Part shown: piece by piece, positions 31,923 to 42,663 of the stretch | Layout: every line of letters begins with the position of its first letter | Numbering within the stretch: position 1 is the stretch's first letter | Origin: Dolichospermum sp. LEGE 00240 | GTDB lineage: Bacteria; Cyanobacteriota; Cyanobacteriia; Cyanobacteriales; Nostocaceae | DNA length: 64,000 nt | Reading direction: 5' to 3' | NCBI RefSeq assembly: GCF_015207875.1 | Contig: NZ_JADEVZ010000005.1 | Span: 1-64,000 of the forward strand | Translations under genes and position numbers: made by a program | Notes under the pieces: generated by a model | Databases searched by the model: none | What the model was told of the DNA's origin: nothing | The model's input: the letters and a program-made list of their open reading frames with translations, nothing else

Positions 31923-33181
31923 TTACCCAAAATCTCCCTTCTTCTAATCAGCACATCTGCACTTGCAAATTCTGGCTCATCATATCCAATATCTTGTTCA
32001 AGACTTTGTTTTAATTTGCGAGCTTTAGGAATATTACCATCATCAATTAATCTAAACAACTCTAGAAGACGATTTTTAATTTCTTGTTTACGTTCAGGAA
32101 CATCCATTAAATGTTCTAATATTTGATTACTATCTCTACCATAGGAACTTTGAGGACGTTGGGCAACTATACCATTCTCTGTTTTTTCTAAAATATAAAT
32201 TCCTTGAGGTTTAATTTCCCCAATTACTTGCGGTGAATGGGTAGTAACTATAAATTGACAATGGGGAAAAGTTCTAGTTAAAGCTGGAATAATTTCTCTT
32301 TGCCATTTTGGATGTAAATGTAGTTCAATTTCATCAATTAAAACCACTCCGAAACCATCAAGCGGATTTTCTAAACCTGGGTTAGCGATCGCTAATCTTC
32401 TCGCTAAATCTCCTACCATTGCTAATAAGCATTTTTCACCATCAGATAATTGATTAACTATCAATTCTTCACCATCTTTTTGTAATGTCATTCTTAAAGG
32501 AGAACGACGGACACGCAATTTAGTAAAATTGGAAATTAATGAAGATATGGCTTGTCTAACTGCTTCTAATTGTTTATCTCGATAATCAGGATTATTTTCC
32601 AGACGTAATTCATTTTCTAAATCTTCTTGTTTTCTAAACCATTCAAAGAAAATTCTAAACTCACTTCCTGTACCACTGAGTGCATTTTCATAAGTATCTA
32701 TTTGTTCAAATGAATGTTGTTTGCGAATTTTTAAGGGAATATCCAGAACTGCACGATTAGTTGAGTAATAAATAATAACAGGAAGATTGTATTCCTCAGA
32801 TAAGGATGAGGATAATTTATGTTTAATATTTTCAGTAATCTTGTTTATTTCAGATAAATTTGTACTTGTATCTTTTATCCGTCCTTTTTTAACCTTAGTC
32901 AAAGACCAAGTAAATTTTTGAGATTCAAAATCAGTTATTATTTCATTATGAGTTTCATTCTTATCATTTTTTATGTCTTCTTCTGTAAATAACCTTCCTG
33001 AAGCTGTTGAGTGTTGAATAGCACTAGAAAAGCGCGATAATAGAATAGCTAAACAATCAATAATACTTGATTTACCTACACCATTAATACCAATAAAAAC
33101 GGTTGGTTCTTTTTCATCAAAATCTATTGTCAAATCACCAATTCCGCGGAAAGATTGCATTTGTAGTCGTTTAACTCTCAT
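31919..33181 (-). CDS. ptuA: PtuA-like SMC/ABC-type ATPase of a Septu system
   Basis: A 420-residue ATPase. Walker A is FIGINGVGKSSIIDCLA (about residues 32-48), the signature region is NQLSDGEKCLLAMVGDLARRL and Walker B is GVVLIDEIELHLHPKWQ with a following TTHSPQV switch. The middle carries a shortened helical insertion. Paired with the HNH gene it fits Septu (PtuA senses the phage or nucleotide state, PtuB cuts). First gene of the ptuA-ptuB(-xisI) operon. Other AAA plus HNH defence pairs look alike, so the system name is slightly less certain than the domains. Confidence 0.85.
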   Translation of the reverse strand: MRVKRLQMQSFRGIGDLTIDFDEKEPTVFIGINGVGKSSIIDCLAILLSRFSSAIQHSTASGRLFTEEDIKNDKNETHNEIITDFESQKFTWSLTKVKKGRIKDTSTNLSEINKITENIKHKLSSSLSEEYNLPVIIYYSTNRAVLDIPLKIRKQHSFEQIDTYENALSGTGSEFRIFFEWFRKQEDLENELRLENNPDYRDKQLEAVRQAISSLISNFTKLRVRRSPLRMTLQKDGEELIVNQLSDGEKCLLAMVGDLARRLAIANPGLENPLDGFGVVLIDEIELHLHPKWQREIIPALTRTFPHCQFIVTTHSPQVIGEIKPQGIYILEKTENGIVAQRPQSSYGRDSNQILEHLMDVPERKQEIKNRLLELFRLIDDGNIPKARKLKQSLEQDIGYDEPEFASADVLIRRREILGK

Positions 33182-33272
33182 AGTTTTTAATAAAAATTAG
33201 CGAAGTTTATGACATTTTATCTCATCTTTGTAATTTACTCAGTAGCAAGTAAAGAATAGATTATGAAGAATA

Positions 33273-33327
33273 TTATAATCCGTAGTTGACGTATTGGGTG
33301 ATAAATTCTTGAGAATATTGGTGATCT
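33273..33327 (-). pseudogene. xisI 5' fragment
   Basis: Read on the minus strand this encodes YSQEFITQYVNYG followed by a stop, matching YRQCLREFLTQYAKYG near the N-terminus of the intact xisI (31144-31185). About four of five bases agree over 41 nt. The two copies are in the same orientation on either side of ptuAB. This is a remnant only and has no start codon. Confidence 0.7.
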
Positions 33328-33382
33328 AATAATAACTAATGATTAAAATAGAAGTGGTTAGGCGTTATGGGGTTTTAGGAAG

Positions 33383-34189
33383 ATGAGTTGGACAGAAAAA
33401 CTAGAGCAGTTAAAAGAGTTATTTACAGAAATGGATCAGGCTTTAATAGCCTATTCGGGGGGAGTTGACAGTACATTGGTGGCTAAGATTGCTTATGATG
33501 TGTTAGGCGATCGCGCTTTGGCTGTAACTGCGGTTTCCCCTTCTCTATTACCAGAAGAATTAGAAGACGCGAAAATTCAAGCCGCAACCATTGGAATATC
33601 TCACAAAGTTGTCCAAACACAAGAAATGGACAATCCCAATTACACATCTAACCCAGTCAATCGTTGTTATTTTTGCAAAAGCGAACTACATGACACCCTC
33701 AAACCCTTGGCTTTAGAGTTGGGTTATCCCTATGTGGTAGATGGTGTAAATGCAGACGATTTACATGATTATCGTCCCGGAATTCAAGCCGCAAAAGAAA
33801 GAGGTGCGCGATCGCCTTTAGCAGAAATGGGGGTGACTAAAACCGAAGTCCGGCAAATTTCCCAACAACTAGGTTTATCTTGGTGGGATAAACCCGCTCA
33901 ACCCTGTTTAAGTTCGCGCTTTCCCTACGGTGAAGAAATTACCATCGCCAAATTACAGCGAGTCGGTAGAGCCGAAATTTATTTGCGAAACCTGGGATGG
34001 CAGAATTTACGAGTCCGTTCCGAAGGTGATACAGCCAGAATTGAATTATCACCAGATAAAATTAAAGATTTTGTCTCAACTACAGATTTACCAACCCTAG
34101 TATCCGCATTTCAAAACTGGGGATTTATCTATGTCACCTTAGATTTAGAAGGTTATCGTAGTGGTAAATTAAATCAGGTCTTACCGTAA
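33383..34189 (+). CDS. larE: LarE-type ATP-dependent sacrificial sulfur transferase
   Basis: A 268-residue PP-loop enzyme. The ATP pyrophosphatase motif is IAYSGGVDSTLVAK (about residues 22-35). The sulfur-donating cysteine lies in KPAQPCLSSRFPYGE. NRCYFCKSELHD supplies further cysteines. LarE transfers its own cysteine sulfur to P2CMN in making the nickel-pincer cofactor of lactate racemase. No larB or larC is in the window. Single gene with no close co-directional neighbour. Confidence 0.93.
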   Translation: MSWTEKLEQLKELFTEMDQALIAYSGGVDSTLVAKIAYDVLGDRALAVTAVSPSLLPEELEDAKIQAATIGISHKVVQTQEMDNPNYTSNPVNRCYFCKSELHDTLKPLALELGYPYVVDGVNADDLHDYRPGIQAAKERGARSPLAEMGVTKTEVRQISQQLGLSWWDKPAQPCLSSRFPYGEEITIAKLQRVGRAEIYLRNLGWQNLRVRSEGDTARIELSPDKIKDFVSTTDLPTLVSAFQNWGFIYVTLDLEGYRSGKLNQVLP

Positions 34190-34225
34190 ATTGCTGTTAC
34201 AAACTAGTACAACAAGGTATAAATA

Positions 34226-34437
34226 GGGTTTGCTGAATAAGTTGCCTGTGAAGGCAGGGAACAGGGAACTCTTAACTGGGAACAGTGTCAACGATCTGGA
34301 TATCCTCAATTTTCCAAATCCGACAAAGAAAAATGCACCTATTTTGAGACACCATCAGCCAAAACCTGGCACTTTTTTGTGATAAAAATCCGCGAAAGCC
34401 TTATTAATAAATGGTTTTAGCTTTATTCAGCAAACCC
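34226..34437. mobile_element. 212-bp MITE with target-site duplication
   Basis: Perfect 15-bp terminal inverted repeats GGGTTTGCTGAATAA / TTATTCAGCAAACCC bound the element. Both flanks read TAAATA (34220-34225 and 34438-34443), which fits a 6-bp target-site duplication. There is no ORF inside, so it depends on a transposase encoded elsewhere. It lies between larE and the lipoprotein gene, close enough to carry the latter's promoter. Confidence 0.88.
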
Positions 34438-34476
34438 TAAATAAACCAACAATTCTCAATTAAGGTATTCTTACAA

Positions 34477-35142
34477 ATGTACCGTAATCGCTATTTTCCC
34501 CAAGTCTTTGTCTTTATTTTCATGATTACTAGCTTGCTTGCTTGTAGTGTAACCGAAAATAGTACATCTGCAAATGCTAGAAATCCCCAAGGGTTACAGT
34601 TAAGCACAAATAAGTTACCTCAATCTATTTCTCAAGCAGTGCTAAGGGATGCTTCTAGAGTTTCTGGGTTGAAGATTCCTAATTTGCAAATTACTCAAAT
34701 TACATCTACTAACTTTAGTAATCCGTGTATTTTTCAATTTAGAGAAGTTTGTACAAAGGAATATAATCCTATTCCGGGTTGGATTGTCATTGTGCAAGTG
34801 CAAAAACAACCTTGGATTTATCATGTCAATAAATCCGGTTCACAAATTCTTTTAGATCCGAAAATTAGCAATAATCAATTACCGAGAAAAATTGCTAATG
34901 GGGTTTTGAGTGATGCTTCTAAACGTTCTGGTTTAGCAATAAGTTCTCTGAAAATTACCCAAGCAACCCAGAAAACTTTTAGCAATTCCTGTGTGTTTAA
35001 TTTTGGTGAAGTCTGCGCTCAAATATTTGATCCCATTAAAGGTTGGGAAGTAATTGTTAGGGTCAAAAATCAATCCTGGACTTATCATGTAGATATAACT
35101 GGTACCAGCATTGTTTTAGATCCTCAAATTACTAAAATTTAA
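34477..35142 (+). CDS. Lipoprotein with a tandemly duplicated domain
   Basis: A 221-residue protein with a lipoprotein signal (FVFIFMITSLLACS; lipobox LLAC, Cys about residue 23). The mature part is two copies of one domain of about 85 residues: LPQSISQAVLRDASRVSGL ... LLDPKIS and LPRKIANGVLSDASKRSGL ... VLDPQIT. Each copy holds two cysteines in matching places (NPCIFQFREVC and NSCVFNFGEVC), probably a disulfide, and a GW(I/E)VIV strand with a W-x-YHV motif. I do not recognise a named family; a periplasmic lipid-anchored role is inferred. Confidence 0.85.
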   Translation: MYRNRYFPQVFVFIFMITSLLACSVTENSTSANARNPQGLQLSTNKLPQSISQAVLRDASRVSGLKIPNLQITQITSTNFSNPCIFQFREVCTKEYNPIPGWIVIVQVQKQPWIYHVNKSGSQILLDPKISNNQLPRKIANGVLSDASKRSGLAISSLKITQATQKTFSNSCVFNFGEVCAQIFDPIKGWEVIVRVKNQSWTYHVDITGTSIVLDPQITKI

Positions 35143-35245
35143 AAGCACAAAAAGGAAGCTTTGAGCAAAGGTCTCTACTCTTGGACAGATGAACAACTCT
35201 AGGGGAATAAGTATAAATTAATTAAATAACTAACTGAGTAGAAAC

Positions 35246-35479
35246 ATGACTAAAACTAAAACTCAAGAACCCATTAGCAACTTAGAGTATGATTTTATCA
35301 GCGTTCTGCATACTAAAGCCGTAGCAGTTCAAGCTTATGAAAATTATATCAAAGATGCCAAAGAAGCTAATTCTCAACCTTGTGTAGAACTGTTCCAGAA
35401 ATTACGGCAATCAGAAATTGAACAAGCTCACGAAATCCGCCATCATCTCCAAGAAGTTATGCAGAAAGGCAAGATGTAA
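35246..35479 (+). CDS. Small helical (ferritin-like) protein
   Basis: A 77-residue, mostly helical protein. NLEYDFISVLHTKAVAVQAYENYIKDA forms one helix and CVELFQKLRQSEIEQAHEIRHHLQEVM a second with E-x2-H spacing. The pattern is like half of a ferritin-like four-helix bundle. Common in cyanobacteria and uncharacterised. It has its own start region 104 bp after the lipoprotein gene. Confidence 0.8.
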   Translation: MTKTKTQEPISNLEYDFISVLHTKAVAVQAYENYIKDAKEANSQPCVELFQKLRQSEIEQAHEIRHHLQEVMQKGKM

Positions 35480-35532
35480 TTAATGCTGGGGGCAGGTTTA
35501 AGAGATTAATGATTGCAACCCACCCCTAACAA

Positions 35533-36705
35533 TTAACGAATATACTCTTTCAATACGCTATTCCGATTGGGATGGCGTAATTTGCGGAGTGCTTTAGCTT
35601 CGATTTGGCGAATGCGTTCGCGGGTAACGTTGAAAATCTGACCGATTTCTTCCAGAGTTTTCATGCGCCCATCATCTAAGCCATAACGAAGTCGGAGAAC
35701 GTCTCTTTCCCGAGGACTGAGACTATCGAGGACTTTTTCTAGGTCTTCCCGCAGCAAGTTCTTAGAAACTTGATCTTCTGGAGTTTCCCCATCAGATTCA
35801 ATGAAATCACCTAAACGAGAATCTTCTTCTTTACCGATAGGTGTTTCTAAGGAAATTGGTAACTGGGCAGATTTGGCAATAAACCGCAGTTTCTCGATGG
35901 TCATTTCCATGCGAGTGGCAATTTCTTCTTCTGTGGGTTTGCGCCCCATTTCTTGAGATAGGAGTTTGGTAGTTTTCTTAATCCGCGAAATGGTTTCGTA
36001 GAGATGAACCGGTAAACGGATAGTGCGGGACTGATCAGCGATCGCTCTTGTAATTGCTTGACGTATCCACCATGTAGCGTAGGTAGAAAACTTATAGCCT
36101 TTTTCGTGATCAAACTTTTCAGCCGCACGAATCAAACCCAAACTACCTTCTTGAATCAAGTCTTGGAAGGACAAGCCCCGATTCATGTATTTTTTGGCAA
36201 TGGAAACTACAAGTCTCAAGTTCGACTGTACCATCTTGTCTTTCGCTCTCCGTCCTATGTGCAGACGATAACGAAAGGTTGGTAATGGCAATGATACTTC
36301 CGCCGCCCACTCGCTGTCTCTAGGATCGCGTTCTAGGCGTTCACAAAGCCTTTCCCTCGCTCGTTCTAATTCCAGTAACTCAGCGATTTTCCGCGCTAGT
36401 TCAATTTCTTCGTCTGCGCGTAACAAACGAATCCGTCCAATTTCTTGCAGGTACAGACGAATTGAATCTTCTGTATAGTGCTTTTTCTTGGCGGTCTGTG
36501 TCCGACGACGCGATTTAGCGGCTTTTCCAGACTTTGCGTCGTCCTCATCAGACTGAGGCTCTAAAAAATCATCAATTTCGCCGTCATCAGTCAGCAATAA
36601 GTCCTCTTCTTCTATTAAGAGTGCTTGTAATTCGATCTCAGGCGGATTTATCATTTCTAGGTCAGGCTGATAAATATTATCGAGTACGTTGTTAGCCTGG
36701 TTCAT
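35533..36705 (-). CDS. sigA: Primary RNA polymerase sigma factor SigA (RpoD1)
   Basis: A 390-residue group 1 sigma-70 factor. An acidic N-terminal region 1.1 (residues 1-70) ends in a basic linker [13 protein letters not shown]. Region 1.2 is [16 protein letters not shown], regions 2.1-2.4 [35 protein letters not shown] and [14 protein letters not shown], region 3 [17 protein letters not shown], and region 4.2 [20 protein letters not shown]. The length equals that of SigA in Anabaena PCC 7120 as I recall. It has a long 1.1-kb upstream region, typical of housekeeping sigma genes with several promoters. Confidence 0.97.
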   Translation of the reverse strand: MNQANNVLDNIYQPDLEMINPPEIELQALLIEEEDLLLTDDGEIDDFLEPQSDEDDAKSGKAAKSRRRTQTAKKKHYTEDSIRLYLQEIGRIRLLRADEEIELARKIAELLELERARERLCERLERDPRDSEWAAEVSLPLPTFRYRLHIGRRAKDKMVQSNLRLVVSIAKKYMNRGLSFQDLIQEGSLGLIRAAEKFDHEKGYKFSTYATWWIRQAITRAIADQSRTIRLPVHLYETISRIKKTTKLLSQEMGRKPTEEEIATRMEMTIEKLRFIAKSAQLPISLETPIGKEEDSRLGDFIESDGETPEDQVSKNLLREDLEKVLDSLSPRERDVLRLRYGLDDGRMKTLEEIGQIFNVTRERIRQIEAKALRKLRHPNRNSVLKEYIR

Positions 36706-37842
36706 GCCGCGTTCCTCATGCTCCTTGCAGAATCAGTTACCCAAGACATTTTGATTACTTTTGGCATTTAGTAATCTGTAAACCGAAAATGGGGTTTGGC
36801 TGATTAACCCCAGATATTTTCGGTGATTTTTTTCCTGTTTGATACAGGATTGTTTCGTAAAAGTGGCAAATATCACTTTGACAGCGAATCGCCTGCTTTT
36901 TTAATTGTCACATATCACTTTTGATTAACCGAATCTATAAACCTAGACCCGTCTTCTTCCAAAAGTTTCTTGATGCGGATACAAGTGTAGATTGTAGCCT
37001 ATTTCACAAAAATTACACTCTTTTCGTGCATTATTTATGAACTTCTTTACTAAGATTAAGCCACCTTTATCAAAAAGACATTAAAAATGGCAGTAATACC
37101 ATTAAATCTTGTCGAAAACTTTTTGGTTGGCCAGTGGCATTCTCATTAAATTAAAAGGTAGGTACACTTGCTGCTTTATAAAACTTATACAAATTGTTCC
37201 TAACTGAACAAATAGTATTTATGTTCTGCTTGAACTTGATCCGAAGGCGGATATTTGTTTACAGATATTAGTTCTGGTGGAACTAATTGGACATATTCAC
37301 TATTAGCTAGTGATTGGTGTTTGTTTCCAGGCACTAACTCCTGTATATGCTATCCCAAAAACTTGAACTAAGGAGTTAAAGTTATGGCATATTTTTAGCG
37401 AGGTAAGAGACAAATTCAGATTTCTCTCGATTTAGCCTTATTCACACATTAGCGCAGAGTTGAGTTTTCTACCCTGTGCAACTTGACAAACTGTTCCTAT
37501 GGTAGACAACGATATTTTAATCGGGTGATAAATAATATTGTTGCTAAAGTTGCCCAATGGTGTATTTGAGTAAATCAACGTATGCCAATTGTAATTATGA
37601 ATACTTCGGATTTGAAGAAGGTGGCTGTCATCTGGTTATGAAAAGTTTTGTGTATACTTATTAAGCTTGGCTTTGTAGATAATATCTAGTTGCGCTTTAT
37701 AAGCATAGCAAATGCTTTCCCCCTTTGTGGAGAAAATTTATGATTTTTCGAGAAAAAGTTATGGGAACAGGTAACAGGGAACAGCTAAGAGAAAAGGGAT
37801 GGAGGATGAATTACCAATCACCTATTACCAATCACCCATGAC
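36706..37842. other. 1.1-kb gene-free region between gyrB and sigA
   Basis: Both flanking genes are on the minus strand, so this holds the sigA promoter region and the gyrB 3' end. I see no credible protein gene or tRNA. Contents are a strong hairpin followed by a T-run on the plus strand (36782-36833), a five-codon ORF with a good AAGGAG site (ATG at 37384), and short heptamer-like repeats near 37760-37845. Regulatory RNA cannot be excluded. Confidence 0.6.
36782..36833 (+). terminator. Terminator-like hairpin facing away from sigA
   Basis: ACCGAAAAT-GGGGTT (36782-36796) pairs with AACCCC (36806-36811) and ATTTTCGGT (36816-36824), with an AGAT bulge. Seven T's follow at 36827-36833 on the plus strand. 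It looks like an intrinsic terminator for plus-strand transcription, yet no plus-strand gene precedes it; the sigA start codon is 77 bp to the left. Confidence 0.5.
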
Positions 37843-39834
<1,992 letters not shown>

Positions 39835-39961
39835 TCACACCGCCATTATAACACAAAAGCCTTCCTGCCGTCTGTAGCGCAATTTTATGAGAAGTTTGTA
39901 TAGTGGTTATAACCCTAACGGGAATTCAAGAGACAATTACCTGTTCCCAGTTCTTCTTCCC

Positions 39962-40010
39962 AATGACTAATAACTAATAACTAATGACTAATAACTAATG
40001 ACCAATGACT
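39962..40010. repeat. Heptamer repeat running into the miaA start codon
   Basis: Seven consecutive heptamers (AATGACT, AATAACT, AATAACT, AATGACT, AATAACT, AATGACC, AATGACT). The last one contains the miaA ATG (40005-40007). The repeat therefore forms the whole ribosome-binding region and no Shine-Dalgarno sequence is left. Confidence 0.93.
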
Positions 40011-40904
40011 AAATTAATTGTAATTTGTGGAGCGACAGCGACGGGTAAATCTAGTTTGGCTTTAAGTTTGGCACAAAGGTTAAATTCTGTAATTCTTAGT
40101 GCTGATTCTCGTCAAGTATATCGTGAGTTTGATATTGGTACGGCTAAACCAAATGTGGTTGAACAAAAATCAGTTCCCCATTATTTAATAGATATCTGTC
40201 AACCAACTGAAATAATGACATTAGCAGATTATCAGGAACAAGCACGAGCTTTGATTACTAGCTTGGGGGTTGAAACACTGTTGTTAGTGGGTGGAACTGG
40301 TTTATATATTCGTTCCATTGTTCAAGGAATGAAGATTCCCAGGGTTTCACCACAACCAGAATTGCGATCGCAATTAGCATCTCTGGGGCAAATCCAACTT
40401 TACCCCATGTTACAACAAGTTGATCCGATTGCTGCTCAAAAAATTCATGCTAACGATTTAGTGCGAACTTTAAGGGCTTTAGAGGTTTATTATACAACTG
40501 GTATGCCGATTTCTGAACAACAAGGAGAAAATCCCCCAGATTATCCAATTTTGCAAATTTGTTTAGATTCTGATGCAGAACATTTAGATGTAAGAATTCG
40601 CAAGCGAACTGAGCAAATGATAGCCGATGGTTTAGTCGCCGAAGTTGAATATCTTTGTCAAAAATATGGTGCTGCTTTACCTTTATTAAATACTTTGGGA
40701 TATGAAGAAATTAAGCAATATTTAGCCGGTGAACTTTCTTTAGATGAAGCTAAAGAATTAATTGTTTTACATACCAGACAATTCGCCAAACGTCAACGAA
40801 CTTGGTTTAGACAATCTCCTAATCTCGAATATGTTAACATGAATAATCCTGATTTATTAGAAAGTGTTTGGCAACGAATTAATCACAAATTCGTTATTTG
40901 TTAG
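40005..40904 (+). CDS. miaA: tRNA dimethylallyltransferase MiaA
   Basis: A 299-residue enzyme that adds a dimethylallyl group to A37 of tRNAs reading UNN codons. The P-loop is VICGATATGKSSLALSLA, followed by SADSRQVYREFDIGTAKP, the DMAPP/tRNA region LVGGTGLYIRSIVQGM and VRTLRALEVYYTTG, and the C-terminal HTRQFAKRQRTWFR. Length is typical. Its start codon is embedded in a heptamer tandem repeat, so repeat changes would directly alter its translation initiation region. Divergent from gyrB. Confidence 0.96.
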   Translation: MTKLIVICGATATGKSSLALSLAQRLNSVILSADSRQVYREFDIGTAKPNVVEQKSVPHYLIDICQPTEIMTLADYQEQARALITSLGVETLLLVGGTGLYIRSIVQGMKIPRVSPQPELRSQLASLGQIQLYPMLQQVDPIAAQKIHANDLVRTLRALEVYYTTGMPISEQQGENPPDYPILQICLDSDAEHLDVRIRKRTEQMIADGLVAEVEYLCQKYGAALPLLNTLGYEEIKQYLAGELSLDEAKELIVLHTRQFAKRQRTWFRQSPNLEYVNMNNPDLLESVWQRINHKFVIC

Positions 40905-40941
40905 CTGCTTTTATAAAGACAGTTAGGACAATTTAAATAAG

Positions 40942-41268
40942 TTAAAAAAACTTACCCATGAGAATTAGATCAGCAAAACCGTAAATACTAATTCCTAATA
41001 GGAGTAATGCGGTCAATTGGGTAAGGCGTTGTTGAGTTAAAATTGTGTGGTTGTGTCCGTTGGGAGATATTGCTTCTCGGACGAGGATAGAAGTTGATGC
41101 GCCAATGACAAAACTTAAACCTAGTATGATGTAAGGCTTATCTGGGACAATGGTGGAGACTGTCAGCATAGCGATCGCTAATGTCAACATTAATAATTCC
41201 ACAAACCGGGGTGGATGATCTTGAATAAATAAAATTAGGCTATTTAAGCAAAAGTTCCAGGTTCTCAT
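40942..41268 (-). CDS. Small membrane protein of unknown function
   Basis: A 108-residue protein with three hydrophobic helices (VELLMLTLAIAMLTVSTIV; PYIILGLSFVIGASTSILV; LTQLTALLLLGISIYGFADLIL) and a short soluble N-terminus. No known domain. It follows chlI on the same strand after 51 bp, but a 9-bp inverted repeat (41281-41308) in between may end chlI transcription. Function unknown. Confidence 0.8.
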   Translation of the reverse strand: MRTWNFCLNSLILFIQDHPPRFVELLMLTLAIAMLTVSTIVPDKPYIILGLSFVIGASTSILVREAISPNGHNHTILTQQRLTQLTALLLLGISIYGFADLILMGKFF

Positions 41269-41280
41269 AATTTGTCAGTT

Positions 41281-41308
41281 GTCAGTGGTTGTTGCACTCA
41301 CCACTGAC
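41281..41308. repeat. Inverted repeat between chlI and a small membrane gene
   Basis: GTCAGTGGT (41281-41289) and ACCACTGAC (41300-41308) around a 10-nt loop. It could act as a terminator for chlI on the minus strand, but no clear T-run follows. Confidence 0.5.
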
Positions 41309-41319
41309 ACCTATATTAA

Positions 41320-42438
41320 CTAACGAGCGCCAGCTTTTACCCCTGCACCAGTTTTCTGAGTTGAGTCTTCTGGAAGTTCCACACCAAAAACTCGACAAAA
41401 GACCTTTTCTACTTTATATCCTGTATCAATAGATTCCAAGGGATCTTTCCGCAGACGGTGACGCAGACATAAGGTAATTACCCGCCGGATATCGTCAACT
41501 GTTACTTCTGTCCGACCTTCAAAGGCGGTTAAGGCTTTAGCCGCACGGTTTGTCACAATGTCACCCCGCAACCCGTCTACATCCAATTCTGAACAAACTT
41601 CGGAAATTTTTACCCGGAAGTCATAATCTAAATTAACTTGTGGTAATAAGTTTTGGGCATTGACAATTTGCTCTTGTAATGCTACTTGGGGAGCTTGGTG
41701 TTTTTCTAAATACACAGGCGGATTTTGGTCAAATTCACCCCGTTCTTCCACAATTTGCACCCGCAAAGCTGGTTCTTTCACAGTGCGGATTTCCGCGTGC
41801 ATTCCAAAACGGTCAAGAAGTTGGGGACGCAGTTCCCCTTCTTCTGGGTTTCCCGAACCGACGAGAACAAATTTGGCTGGGTGACGGATAGAAATTCCTT
41901 CCCGTTCGACGGTATTCCAGCCACTAGCAGCGGAATCGAGAAGTACGTCTACCAAGTGGTCATCTAACAAGTTGACCTCATCAACGTAAAGAATACCTCG
42001 GTTGGCTTTGGCTAGAAGTCCGGGTTCAAAGGCTTTCACACCCTCAGACAACGCCTTTTCAATGTCAATTGTTCCACAAACTCGGTCTTCTGTAGCGCCC
42101 AATGGTAAATCTACCATTTGCACCTTTTTGTGAGTGATGGGAATTTCTAACCCTTGTGCTACCTGTTGACGGACTTCATCACTCATCAAGTCCGTGTCGT
42201 TGGGGTCACTGTTGAAGGGGTCATTAGCGACAACAGGGATTTCTGGTAAGAGGTCCGCCAAGGCGCGGATAGTTGTAGATTTTCCGGTGCCGCGATCGCC
42301 CATAATCATTACACCTCCAATTTTGGGGTCAATGACATTTAACAGCAGCGCCAGTTTCATTTCTTCTTGACCAACGATGGCTGTAAATGGAAAGACCGCA
42401 CGACGCGCACTCGCACTAGCTTGAGCAGTTGAAGTCAC
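41320..42438 (-). CDS. chlI: Magnesium chelatase ATPase subunit ChlI
   Basis: A 372-residue AAA+ subunit of magnesium chelatase (ChlI-ChlD-ChlH), which inserts Mg2+ into protoporphyrin IX at the start of chlorophyll synthesis. Walker A is [16 protein letters not shown], Walker [21 protein letters not shown], sensor 1 [22 protein letters not shown], and the arginine finger region RIVEERGEF-like IVEERGEFD. Length matches plant and cyanobacterial ChlI. It indicates a photosynthetic host. Single gene here. Confidence 0.97.
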   Translation of the reverse strand: MTSTAQASASARRAVFPFTAIVGQEEMKLALLLNVIDPKIGGVMIMGDRGTGKSTTIRALADLLPEIPVVANDPFNSDPNDTDLMSDEVRQQVAQGLEIPITHKKVQMVDLPLGATEDRVCGTIDIEKALSEGVKAFEPGLLAKANRGILYVDEVNLLDDHLVDVLLDSAASGWNTVEREGISIRHPAKFVLVGSGNPEEGELRPQLLDRFGMHAEIRTVKEPALRVQIVEERGEFDQNPPVYLEKHQAPQVALQEQIVNAQNLLPQVNLDYDFRVKISEVCSELDVDGLRGDIVTNRAAKALTAFEGRTEVTVDDIRRVITLCLRHRLRKDPLESIDTGYKVEKVFCRVFGVELPEDSTQKTGAGVKAGAR

Positions 42439-42523
42439 TAAATTACCTTAACAATATTTTTTATTACAATTCCTTATTTTGACACATTTTGGGGAGGTGG
42501 GTCGGTTGTTCGTTCAGAGAACT

Positions 42524-42629
42524 CCTTTAAAACCCACATTCCGCACTTCATTTTGTAATACACCAAGATTACCATTTTTTGAAGCATAAATATGTGACAC
42601 TTGAGGGTGCGGAATGTGGGTTACAAAGG
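42524..42629. repeat. MITE-like inverted-repeat element upstream of chlI
   Basis: Perfect 16-bp inverted repeats AACCCACATTCCGCAC (42531-42546) and GTGCGGAATGTGGGTT (42607-42622), extended outward by CCTTT/AAAGG. No coding capacity. It lies about 90 bp upstream of the chlI start, in the chlI promoter region. Confidence 0.8.
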
Positions 42630-42663
42630 GGGATCTCAAGATTGCTAAGGAAGGGGTTTTAAT

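Noticed and set aside
31224-33181. Retron with PtuAB effectors
   Set aside because: No reverse transcriptase frame or msr/msd-like region lies nearby, so a plain Septu-type pair is preferred.
36706-37842. tRNA or small protein gene in the sigA-gyrB gap
   Set aside because: No cloverleaf pattern or credible coding frame was found by eye; only a five-codon ORF with a ribosome-binding site.
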